Source of the DNA: Drosophila pseudoobscura
Lineage: Eukaryota > Arthropoda > Insecta > Diptera > Drosophilidae
Length of the DNA: 64,000 nt
Direction of reading: 5' to 3'
Assembly (NCBI RefSeq): GCF_009870125.1
Contig: NC_046683.1
Span: 50,235,869 to 50,299,868, forward strand
In this document: piece by piece, positions 46,992 to 60,200 of the stretch
How positions within the stretch are numbered: position 1 is the stretch's first letter
Layout: each line of letters opens with the position of its first letter
Notes under the pieces: model-generated
Told to the model about the DNA's origin: nothing
Database searches by the model: none
The model's input: the letters and a program-made list of their open reading frames with translations, nothing else
Translations under genes and position numbers: made by a program

Positions 46992-49900
46992 TAAACACAA
47001 AAGACTATTTTAGTGGCCACAGCGATTTAATTCCAGTTTTAGTCCCATTGTTGCCACAGTCTCAAAATCCAAAATGAAAAAAATAATATAAAAAAAAAAC
47101 AAACCAAAAGGATATGTGTGTGTGGTGGCAAAACACAATGGGGCAAGCAATTTTCGAAGCTCTTTTGTTGTTCAGCAAAAATGTCGCCATACACAAACCA
47201 GAGAAACCGAGAGGAAAACCGAGAGAGAGAGAGAGAGAAAAAAGGAAGGGAAAACCAACAGCAAATGAAATGCATGAGAATTTTAAATGTAATTCATATT
47301 AAATGGCAGGAAGTGCAGGAAAATGCTCAAATAATTGCAGCTTCAATGGGCATTTGTAACAAAGAAAGCGGCTCAAGGACTCGCACGTTGCTGTCCTTTG
47401 TAAAGGTATCTGTGTAGCAGTGTCCCTGTATCCCTGTGTCTCTGTCTCTGAGTGCAAATTGAAAGTGCAAATATTAACATTCAAGACATCGTGCCAGGCA
47501 CACTTGTGGCATTGTCTGCCGCCTGCCGCCTGCTGCCTGTCGCCCCTCGCCGTTGTGTCCTTGCCAGCACTCAATCTTCGGTGGCACAAAACCATGAGTG
47601 ATGCAGGACCAGAAGAACAGCTGCTGACAAGGACTCTTTCACTTATACAGAGCCATACATATGTACATTCATCTGTGCGTGCGTGCGTGTGTGTGCGTGT
47701 GGGTGCTCTTTCCTGGAAAGGGCAAAACTTTAATTAAATTATATAAGAAAATTTCATTTACCTTTTCGTAGTATTTCTTGTGTGTTCAGGCATGGACCGC
47801 CTCGGGCTATGCATAAATTTATTAAACTGATTTTCTCGCACACAACAACCACAAGAACAAGAAAAAGGGGTCCAGCAGTCCAGGAGTCCAGACACAACGT
47901 CTTAAATATTAATAATGTCAAATGCAAGGCACACAAATAGAGAAAGCAGTGCAGAAAGATACATAGAGATAGAGATAGCAATAATAAGCCGGTTGTTACA
48001 CGACAAATATTCTGCCGACGCTTTTTTTTTGCCATGCAATGCAGTGGAATCTTGTGTCTCGTTCACACGAGAATGGCACGTGTTCTTTCTGCCACAATCC
48101 GCTTCGGTAGAATCCCCATCGTGTAACAACAGATTAGGCAGAGCAACAGAGAGAGAGAGAGAGATGCCAGCAGAGCCATAGAACGAGATAGCAGAGTAGC
48201 TATAGAAAGAGAGAAAAAGAGAGAGAGAGTAGACCAACACATAATTGTTTTGAATGCCTCATTAAGTGTTTGAGAACTTGAGCCCAAGTTCGTTCAGGGG
48301 CCGGGCCGGCAGGAGCACACACGGAGGACACCATGTGCGGCAGGAACCAGCAACCAGGAACTAGGACCAGGACACACACGCACAGCAGGGGATTATTATG
48401 ATTATTATTAACTTTAATGAAATTCTGCATGTGTGTGTGTGTGTATGTGTGGGTATGGCTACGGCTCTGGCGTGTGTGTTGGCTCTGGCATAAATGCTTT
48501 TTCCAGGGTTTACTCTTTAAAGCCACTTCATGAAGCTCTAACGTTGCCCTTCTGTTTCGAATTATCCTTCTGGCTGCCATAATTGCCAGCTTCGTGTACT
48601 ATGTGTCCTCTCTTTCTATTCCCTCTTTGCTTTAGTGTGACAGTGCCTGTGTGTGTGGGTGTGTTTTTAGGCAAAGCCAATCATTTGGGCGTTTCATTGT
48701 CATTATGTCAATCTTTTGTCCCCTCTCTATACCCGAACTGCCACCTCCACCCGTGTCACGTGTGTGGTGTGTGGAGAAGGGGAGCCCCGTACCCCTCGTA
48801 AGAGTGTGCACAGAATGATAATGAGATACTCGTTATCTTTCCCAAGCTCTGTTCAGATCTGTGTCTGTTTTTGGTAGTTCATTTCGATGTCGTTAAATAC
48901 ACGTTCCAACTTAATTGCAATAGGCAGTACCCCCCCCAGGAAACGACTTGTGGCACCCCAACCCTCGTTCTCGTCCTCCTCCTTGGCTTCCTTCTGTTTC
49001 GGCTGTCTAATTTTTTGTTGGTGTATTATTTTTAATTACTGCCTAATAGGTTGATCAGATTAAAGAGTTGCAGCGCACATTTTAATTGAATTCATTCATT
49101 CATTCCGCAAGGGCACGCAGCAACAAAAAAGTTTTGTTTCATGATTTTCCTGCCATTTAATTTGAATGGCATTTTTTTCACATCATTTTTTGGTATGGCT
49201 TCGTAATTATTTTCACACATTCAGAACTCAATTGAAAGCTCATTTTACACGTCAATAATTGGCAAAAACCAATTAAACCACGAAGAACCAAGCAAAACTT
49301 GTGCGAGACAAAAACTTGGCAAGCCAAAGGGCAAAAATGTATCCAGCAGATACCACAATATGTACTTCAAGTGCTGGCAAAAACCCCATTGAACAACAAC
49401 TTTATTTTCGGATAAATTTTGGTTGAATAATAAAGTGGGTGCCTGTTATGGCATAGTTTAGTTTTGGCAGAAAACTTTTGACTGCTTAATAAGCCCTGAT
49501 CTGTTGGCCGAAACTTTAAAGAGGAAACTTAAAGGGGAGCTCCACAAAAAGGGTTAGGTTTGAGGTGCTTCATCCCCGCGCCTTCGCAGGACCATAATAA
49601 TAACTCAAGTCGAACAAATCGGTTGCATTAAATATTAACACTTTAATCTACTGAATGCCGAGAGGTAGGAAGGCACTGCCATCCTCTACAGACTCTCTTT
49701 CTCTCTGGGCCAGACGGGCCTCCTTCGGCGTCCTCTAGGGGGGCTACTGGGGCAATAAAAAATAGCAAAATATCTGGAAAATCAGACAAACCGACAGATA
49801 GAGCTGGCAGACAAAACAGGGGAGGGCTTGGCGGAGTCGAGACTCAGACACTCCTGAATGCTAAGAACGTGTTTAGAGCAACGAAACATATATTTTATAG

Positions 49901-52900
49901 CTCACTTGCAAATCCAGCGGAGAAACAGAGAGCTCTTAGAGCTCATCAAGGATGGGTACTCCCTTGCAGAGAGCACTTCTCCTTCTTTGGCGTCAAGGAG
50001 GGGGTCGGGGGTGTAGCCAAAATTGTTCAAGGAGGAGTACATTCCATTCGTGTTAAAAAAAAAGACGAAAAAAAACGGTATTCCTTGGAGTCAGCGGAAC
50101 AGTTTACTGGAGAGGAATCCACACCGGAACTTGGCAAGCGAAACATGTCTGGCAAACCGAGGATTAAAGCATCAAAGCAGCCCACAAGTTGGCAATAATT
50201 ATACGCTCCAAGACCCGAAAAATCAACAAGCACCACCCCACACCCACACCCACACCAACACCAGCAACGCCCCCACAATCATATTAAAAGCTAAACCTCG
50301 ATGGAAAATAAAATATGAGACATTAACATTCAAACCCAACCACGCGCCCCACGTGAGGGAGAAGGAGGAGGATCAATGGGCAATGGGCACTGACCTTTTG
50401 GGGCCAGACGGACGGGCGGACCGAGGACCAGCGGACCAGCGGACCAGGACGACGTACTTCCTGACGCCTCAAATTATGCCATAAAATGTTGCCCAAGGGA
50501 TGAATTCATTTACCCGCACACACACACACACTCCAGCGAGCAAACGGCACACATCTACGGGGCATTAAATCACCCAAAAACAATGAGCCAGAGTCCTGAA
50601 CCTGAGCCTGAGCCTGTGCCTGAGCCTTAGTCGTGAATCCTTGTCCGGGTGTCGGTGCTGGTTCTGGCTGGCCGCCTGCATGAAGTTTACCTGGCGAAAT
50701 TAATTTCATTTGAATTAAGCACAGGCAATAATGCCGAAATTATTCACAGACACCATGGACGAGCAGGAGGACGGGGACGAGGACGGGGACAAGGACGATA
50801 CTCTTAGGCACTGAGGCTCCGAGGCCCATACAATCAACGCTCGATTCCCATTCCTTTTGGTAGCAAATTGTTTACCAGTCAAACCCCTGAAATGCCAACC
50901 AGCCCCCAACACCGAAACCCCAGCCCCATTATCGTGGCGGGCTCTTTGTCGATGTTTAAGGGTTGCTGATTGTGCGGTTCTGATGGGGGAGGGGGGCTGG
51001 GCAGTGGCGTGCGGCCTCCGTGTGGAGGAGTATGCAACGATTTCTGACAGCTAATTGAAAACATTAAATTTTGTTTACCTCTCAAGGTCTATGTGTGTGT
51101 GTGCTTGTGTGTGTGTGTAGGTCCTGCAGAGTGTGACTTTTGTGGCTCATAAAATTTCATTTCATTTGGAAAACCGGGCTACATCTTTGATAATCCCCGG
51201 CACAGTATTAGAGAAAAACAACGTGAATGCGAATGTGAGTAGGAATCTGTATGATGATTTTTGCTGGCTACGCATTTACAGGCAGCTGTCCAAGCATTTG
51301 AACATTTTGCCATTCATTCGTTTTGCAGAGCCCTATGGTCAAGAGGTGGTGAGGGCCTGTCAGTCCATTCAGTGGCTGCTGGCCCAGGGACACCGTGGGG
51401 CCCGGGGGTCGGTCAGTCATTCGTATAAAGCGCTGCCTTTGCATATTTAATGCCACACACAAAAACAGACAATTCTCTCTGGGGATAAATAATATGAAAT
51501 ATTTACACACGCCTCAGCCTGCTGTTGCTACTCCTCCTCCTCCTCCTACTACCGCTGCTCCTCCTCCTCCTCCTCCCTCTGCCGCTGCTCCTGCTCCTCC
51601 TTCTAATGCATACAAATCCACACACGACACATGTACGGCTGATGTGTACGTTATAATCGTGTATAAATATATGTAATAGCAATGATATTACATTATTGTT
51701 GTCTTAACGCTCTCCAGAGGCACCCCTCACCCTCCCCGAAAGCAAACAGTAACTTAAACCATTTATTTCGACAGTTGTTACAATTTTTATTGAGATTCTG
51801 ACCCGGCCATAAGTGCTAGCGAATGAATAATGACACTTTGGTCGATTCATACATATGTACATATGTGAGAAGTTGAGGAAGTTTCGGGAAATGTATCCTC
51901 ATTGGAGAACCCGCAAGGCTCTTGTCTCTCTATGCAAATGGGTTTGTTCCCAATTTTTATATTAATAAAAGAGCAAACACTTTGCTTACGTTCGTTCTGG
52001 TTCAATCTCTATTTGTTGCAGCAGCAGGATTGTTGTTCTGCTTCCTTGGACAATCGCAGCGGATGGATGGATGCAGGCAGGCAGCCAGGCAGCCAGGCGG
52101 ACGGCACATTCATAGCCGTTTACATGTGGAAATTTTTCGCCTCAACTTGATTACATTTTTCACTTGCCAAAAGGGGAGAGAAAGAGAGGTAAAGGAAAAT
52201 TGTGAGTGCGATGGGAGGTGGGGGGGTGGGAGGGGTTTGTCACTCACACACACACAAACACACATAAAGAAAACAATCCGTTCGGAGTCCCAGAGACAGC
52301 TTTTGTATGCATCGCACGTTCGTTTTTGGTTGATTTCTTGCATTTCTCATAGCTATGGGATCGACTACGAGACTGTGACTGTGACTGCGACTGCGACTTT
52401 GCTTTCATCTCTCTATCCACTCTCCACTTTGTTCGCACTCCCAACCACTGATGCACACACACACAGAAACATATCGTATATACACCTTGCATTTATAACT
52501 CCCGGCATCGCGGGTCAATTTCATGCAACAGCGACGAACCTGGACGACCTGCACCAGCAGCGGCAGCAGAAGGACCTGGACAACGGCACGTATGCGCGTT
52601 TTTCTTCATGCCACTCAGAGAATCAATCCCCTCCCCGGCCCACCATCTGCCCTTTGCCTTCACCTCAATCTGGAGTTTGGAGTGCGGAGTGGGCGTGTCT
52701 GGCGGCACGTAATTGATTGTTCAATCTGTTCCAGATCAAACGAAGTTTGGTGCCCAGGGGGGAGCGGGGAGGGGGGAGGGGCGGCCCGAACACCTGGCTG
52801 GAATTTCTGTGCGTGGCGGCAGTCGTATCTAAAAAATGCCAAGCACTCCCCGCTCCACAAATGAACTGTGAGCTGTTTGGGGTCGGCATGGGGGTGGCGA

Positions 52901-55737
52901 GGGGGCTGGGCGCACTCAGCTGATTGAGTCCCACTGCCTTTACTCGGGGAGGAGTGCAAATGAGTGCAAAACGTTGTTGCCCTCTAATGATGTTGACCAG
53001 TACAATGGCTTGATGGCTCGATGGCTGGATGGCTGGCTGGCTGGCGTTGTCATTTGCATGCAAAGATTGTTTCAAAGATGGACATTTTGTCGGTTCGACT
53101 TGTTGGCCTCGATATTTAAAAGCCATTCCACACTGCAGCTGTCACTGATTGCTCACTAAATCAGCATTTTGATGGCTCCACATTTGTTTGCAAATTGAAC
53201 TTTGAGGCAGAGGGAGAGTCGGTGGGAGAGAGAGAGAGATCTCTGTCTCTGCTGCCAAATCACATCTCTCTGTTGGTTGGTTGGTTGCTTGCTTGTTTGG
53301 CCAACTGGCAAATGGCCAGTGGAAAATGCTTGGATATATCTTTATTTGCCAGCAAACAGATGGCCATCGGATGGCATCTGAGGGAATTAGCTCATAAATA
53401 AAACTTGAAATTGTCCAACGGGTGGGCCAACAGTACGTATGCTTAATGCTGATGACGATGCCCCCCGAAAGTGGAATATAATCGATGTCGATCCTTGATT
53501 TGTGGACCTTTTCCATGTCTTGTTTTATTGTCTGTGGTAGAGTCCTATAGTATATACAGACTCTGGTAATCTTTGGCAAAAATTTCACTTTTCATGCCAT
53601 TCATTTCACTCAAATCAATTTCATTCAATTACGAACTCATAATTCATGAGCCTGGGACTGAAACCTTGGACCTCTCTCCACTCTGTGTGTCTGTGTGTGT
53701 GGGTGTGTGTGTGTGTGTGTCATTTTCCCTCAGATTTCCCTAACAAATATGAATATGCATGTAAGTCTCTTTCTCTCTGATTTTTCAGCTTTTCGTTTTT
53801 CTTTTCCCTTTCTTTTCCATTTTTTTTTTCCTACCTTTTTTCTGTTGATTGTCCATTGGGCATTCATGGGATTTTTGTGTGTTACTGTTGCTGGTGCCTG
53901 CTCTACTGCTCCCATGTCAAAATTTTTGGACAGTTTGTCACTTTAATTGAATTTCCATGCAGAGGACGAGACAAATAAAAAGTTCCATAGTTTGTTCATG
54001 CGATTTATGGCAAATAGTAGACAGTTGAGCGCAGGCAAGTTTTTGCATAAATTTTCATACGGAAAAATGTTTAATTCAGGCCATATGGCTTTTGGGGCGG
54101 AGGGGGGGAGGGGACCCGCACTCTCTCTCTCTCTCTCTCTTGGCAAATGCAAAACATGCCCCTTTGCCAGATGTTTTGCTGCTACCCCACTAACACACAT
54201 ACGCAATGGTGTACAAATGTGGGGGTGGGGGGATATAGGGGCATACGAGTACCAAAGAAGTGTGTAAGAAACGACAGACAGACACACACACAATTCACGC
54301 TTCTTAGACATCATTGCGGTGACGATTTCCGTTCGTCATTTTGTCGACAGTTGCCACAGCAGCATCTTCCATTTTCCATTTTCCATTTTCCACATCTACT
54401 TCTGCATGTCCCACCCTGAATGCTGCCACAGTTTTTACAGTTTTTACCCCCCCCTCCCCCACCTGTTCTCAGGTATGCATGCTTCTCAATGCCTCAAAAG
54501 CCGCTAACAATGCTGTGGAAATTTACCCATCGCTCGCGGCATTGTAACCTGCATCCTTCCGTGAGGGCTCCCCTGCATTTTGCTGTGTGGGTCCTTGTTC
54601 TGTTTGTGGAATGTCTTTCCCATAAGCTATGCAAAGCATCTAACGCCTTGGCGAAAAAGTGCGAGTATCTGCTGGTGCTCCTGCTCCTGCTCCTGATACT
54701 GCTCCTGCTACTGCTCCTGCTCCTGATGATGATGATGTTGATGTTGATGCTATTGTTTTGATTGAAAATATCTTTGAGGCGGGAGTCTCTTGTAATAAAC
54801 TATGCAGAGCAACGAATAAATGTTGACAAATATTTTTTGAAGGGCAGGCAAAACTTTCTACACAATTCCCGATGGGGTAGAGGGCATTAATGCACAAGTT
54901 TATCTTCTATCTGTGATTTAAAAGTTTTGTGGCTTTCACAAGTAAATGCTGAAAATGTTGCCATGCCAGCCAATTCGCTTTCAATTTACATCAGTGGCCA
55001 TAAATGTTGATGCTGATGATGTTGATGGTTTCACCGGAAAGAGGCTTTTTATTGACAAGGAAATGCTTTTTCCTCGAAGAGGAAACCAACAGAGGCGGAT
55101 GTCAGCAAATGTTTCCTTCTTCTTCTCCTTCTCCGTCCCCTTCCCCTTTTCGTTTGACCTTTTGCAGAAATAGCATAAAATATATAAGTTATATGGAAAA
55201 AATAAAGCCCTGGCCATTTATTAATGTGGAGCTCAAGAGCAAGCCCCAGCCGTTTGTGTGTGTTTCATTAGACGCTTGGCCTAATCGGAGTTGGCCAAGG
55301 AAGAATTGGCTAAGGAAAACTCATTTCGAGTCTCCTCTCAAGTGCCAGCACACAAATTGTCGCCTTAACACCTTGTAAATTATGAGCCAGGCAGGACAAA
55401 GGGCTCGCCAACTGTGTGGCAGGACATAAAAAGTGTCTGCTACACACACACACACACACACAACTAAGAGAGGCTCAAAGGAACCACAGACAAACACTCA
55501 TAAACACTTTATGAGAGGACGGCAGGTGGGTAAAACGGTGTAGGCGTTGGGGTTGGGGCTTGGGCGGGGGGTTGGGCCTGGGAAACCCGTTTCAAGTCCA
55601 TTGCTCACGCTGGGGAAATCAAACGAACATTGGGGCCAAATCCCTCATCTGCCCAAATGGCAGAAGTGACAATGAAATCAAACTGAGAACCGAGAACCGG
55701 GAGAATCGACACAGAGAACTGTTTGGAGATGGTGTGC

Positions 55738-55773
<36 letters not shown>
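55738..55773. repeat. (GT)n microsatellite
   Basis: About 17 uninterrupted GT units. Confidence 0.9.
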
Positions 55774-57133
55774 AGAAGCTGCGGGCTATGGGCCCAAGCA
55801 AAGAACCAAACTCCAGGAATCCATTTCCATTCCATCTACATTTCGGCTAGAACATATCCATTAAACCCACAAAGAAGAGAAAGAGGCGATGAAATTTATA
55901 GGAAATTTATTTCTTTAAGTTTTTTGATTGCTAATTTTTCAAACACCTTCCACTGTCTGCCATATGCTATCTCTGGAGTACAATATACCCTTGTGATACC
56001 CTACAAGTACCGAGTGTAATGAGACACACATACGCACACACACGAAGGGCGGAAGGATAGATAGATTGAAGAAGACCTAGAGCTAAAGGCGAAACCACAT
56101 CCCCTAGTTCTAGTCGCCTCCCCTCTCTGGCATCTGTCCCCCCTTCGATATCCTCACGCACGAATGTGTCTTCATTGTGGGCCAATTTGCGGACCATCAT
56201 CAAGTGAGAAATTTCCAATTTCCGAAATGTTCAATTGGCCAGCAAAACGGCCCGCAGCAACAGTCCTCGGTTCCAGTCCTCGGTCCCAGTACCCGTACCA
56301 GTGACAGGGCCAGGGCCAGTGCCAGTCCAAGGCAACTATTGTCAGGGCCACAGCACTCCTTCCAGGGCCACCAACCAGGGGTTTGCCCAGTGTCCACAGA
56401 GTTTCAGTTTCTATTTACATTTACCGACGGTATTTTTATCATTTGCCATTTGTCAGATGCTTCGTATCTTCGATCAGGTGGAGACGTCTCCTCCATCTTG
56501 TAGTTGCCACTACCATTTTAGTGGTACATACTATTCGTATTTGTATTTCTATTTGTATTTGTTCCATTTGCTTCGTTTTCCTTTACTTGCCTTGCCATTC
56601 TGCTGTTGCTGCACAATTTTTATTTGTTCTTGACCTCTGGAGCATTCGATGTCCTGGCTTTTAATTGTTTCCCTCTGATGTGGTCCTGGGGGCTCAATTG
56701 TCTCTCGGTTTCGGATAGTGGACAACTTTTGACCTTCCTGAACCCCCCACCGGGCCGCCTCTCCTGTTTGCCAGCTATTTTTTGGCTGGACTAAATAATG
56801 CAAATTGGTTTTGGAAGGGGCGGAGTGCAGGAGGAATGAATGTCGCATAAATTGTGGCCTCTGTCAGTGTGTGTGTGTGTGTGGATGAATCCTCATTTGA
56901 ATAATTGAATGTTGAAAGCTGAAATTAGAGGGAGCCCTGGCTATTTCCTTAGATATTATCAGGAATATAATTACATTCAGTGGACGAGGAGGAAATTTTC
57001 GGTGCTTTACCTAATGGTTGGGGGGGGGGGAATTCTAATCGAAAAATACTTCAAGACCGCAGGATGATGAAGATAATTGCATTTTAATGATTGGTACCGA
57101 GTGATGGAACTATGGGAGCGGAGAGATTGGGAA

Positions 57134-57221
57134 GATCTTCTTGGAATTTGAGCTGAGACATCATTCTGCATTAGTTGGGGCGTCGTTCTGCCTTAGTTGA
57201 GGCATCTTTCTTCATTAGCTG
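57134..57221. repeat. degenerate 22-bp tandem repeat
   Basis: Units ending at 57177, 57199 and 57221 share the pattern CAT-TTCTGC-TTAGTTG and are exactly 22 bp apart. A weaker fourth unit ends at 57155. The region is not coding. Confidence 0.6.
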
Positions 57222-60200
57222 ATGTCCAATGTCGGACTTTCTTCATCTCCTGAGAGAATCTCCATCAGATTTGGATTATAATGATTCAAATCGAAGATGT
57301 TGCTGGGAATGAGCTCAGTGTGGACTTTTCTGGGGACCAGATCTTTCAAATTGCATCAGTTTCAATTAGTTTGAGACTGAAAACAGCGCTCAGGAAGAGG
57401 ATTACGTTACAGGAGGATTGCCCGATCATTCCTCCTACGTCCTGCGGGAATCCCTTTCATCCATCTTGAGCTGATTGAGCGCGACAATGGTCTCCCCTTC
57501 TTTCTCTCTCTCTTTCTCTGTGAAGGTCTTTGAATAAAAATAAATCATTTGGCTGTTTGTGCGGGTGGGGGGAGGGGGGTGCTGGGTGGCACTTACACCT
57601 GTCGAGAGGGGTCTCTTTTGCCATTCCCTCATAGCCTCACCTGCCATCATCATTCCCCCATCCCCCGCATCCACCACTGCTCCCCTCCATTTCCATTTCA
57701 ATCTCATACCCCACTGGCGCAATAAACTTTTACGCATTCATTATGACCAACATGGAAAATGGCATTTTCTTTGTGCTTGCCGCGTTTTTCCGAGTTTTTC
57801 CTTGGCACACGACGGGGCAAGGGGATGGCGAGGACGGGGGCCCAGGGCGGGGTCTGGTGGCGGGTCAGGGGCAGCATTAAATGGCCGCCGCGGTCTCGTC
57901 ACGTAAATCGCGCTCCTTACTTTTCACAGGGTCTTTTCCTCTTCAGTCGCGGTCTCGCTTTCTGCTTTCCTTTTCCTTTCCTTTCCTTTTTTTGTTTTTT
58001 TTTTCTTCTGCATTTTTGGGTTCTGTTGAGGGGTCGCTATGCTGGTTGGGGTCAGAGGCGGGTGTCCACGGCGGGGGGTGTAGGTTGTCAATAAAAATAA
58101 ATACTGCCGACAACGCAGCTCTCGTGCTGGGCGGGGGTGTCGTTGATGAGGAGGATATGCTTGATGAGAGGATGGATGCCACTGTGCTTCTCTGTGTAGA
58201 GATTCTGTTTGTCGTTCAAAGTGACACTTGTTGTGTCCGTGTGTGTGTGGGTGGGTGTGGGTGGGTGGGGCTTTGGTGTGGATGGCGGTGTGGGTGGCGG
58301 TGTGGGTGGGTTGTGGTGCGTCTGTGGTTGGGTGTATCTGTGTGCGTCAAGTATCCTTCAGTTGATGATAATTGTCATTGAACTTAAAGCGAGCGTTGAT
58401 AGGGATCATTTTCATGCCAAAGTTAAGCAAATGCAAAGCCCAGCTTTTGAAGGGAATCCTCAGATAGGCCTCTCCCTGACCCCTGACAGGTCCAGTCATT
58501 AATTGCTAATTTATCCACCTTAAATCTTTCCATTGCTTGTCCTGCCCTTGCACATCCCTCTCCCTCGCCCGGCCTACTGTTTGGCTATAGTTCTGTTGAT
58601 CCGACTTTAATTTCCCAATGCATGCCGCAAGTGTTGTGTGGTGCCTGTCCCTCTGTGTTGGGTTTTTTGGGGCTAACCATAAAACATAACCCAACGTTTC
58701 GGGCGATAACCATAAAACGGTGCTTCCACCTCATCTCTTGATTCTCGATTCCCTTTTGGGGCTTTGGCTTTGCTCCCCTCATTCTTTACTTTCGTTTCCA
58801 TTCCGTTTGTTGTTGTTTGATTTCGGCATAAAGGACGGATTTGGCAACAAACGTTATGCATTTGCTTCGGTTTTGGGCGGGGAATCGTTTTGGTCGGTAC
58901 CAGGGGAGGGGGAGGGGGGTTGGGACTGGGGGTATTAGCAGGATTTGGTCTTCTGCCTGTGTGACCCAAGGATTGTTGTTTCCTCTGCTTGTTTGGGGTT
59001 TCCTTTTTTTTTTTGTTAGGTCTCCTTTCGAGGCGTTTATCGTTTTCCTTTCTCTTCCTCGATTTGCATGTCGAAGTGCGAACAGAACAAAAAAATGCCG
59101 CTTCCTCTCTCTCATTTTTTTTGGCACTAGAAGTGCCAGATTACGCATACGCAATGTGTGTGCGGGTGCCACATTGTATTACATTGTGTTATGTTTGCTC
59201 TGACAAATTATGCAAATCGAATGGACCACAAAAAGAGAGACATATATGTATAGGCTATTGAGACAGAACGAGAGGGCGAACGGTAGAGAGCGAGAAAGGA
59301 GTGTAAACATTTGTTTGCAAATGTCTTTCGGTTTTCTTGGCTAGAACTATGGATTGTTTTTGGCCTTTTTTTTACCACCCTTGCAGATGAGAGATCTGGC
59401 TAAAGAGAGGGTAGTCGACTGGCACCCTCTACAGTACCTTAACACTTCTGTAAGGGTATAAAATGTTTCGATCTGCTCGACCAGTCATCTTTCCTTTTTT
59501 GGTTATTTTTTTGCCTTTTCCATTTTACGAGTATGACTTAATTTGGTTTGCGTGTTGGACAATGTTGCCCCTGCCCCCCTCCCCCGAATAGCACCCCGGC
59601 ACCCCCATAAACAGCTTCACACAATAAACTTGTTGACATTACGTTGCCAGAGGCGAAAAGCCGGACAACACTTCATTAGCAGCCGTCGCATTCGTATTTG
59701 TTTATAACTTAATCTACAAGCCCCTCCTCCACCTCCACCTCCACCTCCAGCCCCTACGAAATGTCAACACGAATCGCGCCTGTGAAATTTCAATGAGTCC
59801 TGGTCACGCACATTATTATTTTGTCAGCCTGTAAGGATTCGTCAGGAAGGGAGGGGAAGGGAAGGGTCGGGGAGAGAGCTGCCTCCTATTAATAGAAAAT
59901 GTTTAGACAAAGTTCATTTAATTTGTCTGTGCTCGGAGAAGCAAATGAGGCCGCAGTCTCTGCTGCCGAAAGTCCTGGAGTTAATTTTGAAGCCCGACTT
60001 CAGGCGGCACTGGCTTCAAGTTTTCGGGGAGGTCATAAAACGCAGCCAGAAGATATATGCCTGTCTGTCTGTCTGTCTCTCTGTCTGTCTGCGAGTTTAT
60101 GGACTGCTTTCGGTAAGGTTTATTGCAGGTACGTGTCTTGAATTATTGTCAACACTCGGCCATGTTTGAGATTAACAAACGTTCACGCCTGACACTTGAC

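Larger units (their letters stand above)
43001..52000. other. non-coding DNA, middle of the gene desert
   Basis: No gene was recognised on either strand. Notable simple repeats are GT at 43373-43411, a 12-mer CCCTCGCCATCG array at 43849-43920, GA tracts at 44191-44210 and 44640-44668, AGAT/AGAC at 45686-45746, GAGTCC/GATTCA hexamers at 45966-46024, and C15 then CA at 46964-46991. The rest is A/T-rich unique sequence, which could be intron or enhancer DNA. Confidence 0.55.

Noticed and set aside
51922-52716. 264-codon plus-strand open frame in the gene desert
   Set aside because: Its translation is a patchwork of repeat-like stretches (His-Thr, Thr-Ala-Thr, Gln-rich) with no domain, and the frame crosses GGGTGGG and CACACA tracts. 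No similarity was recognised.
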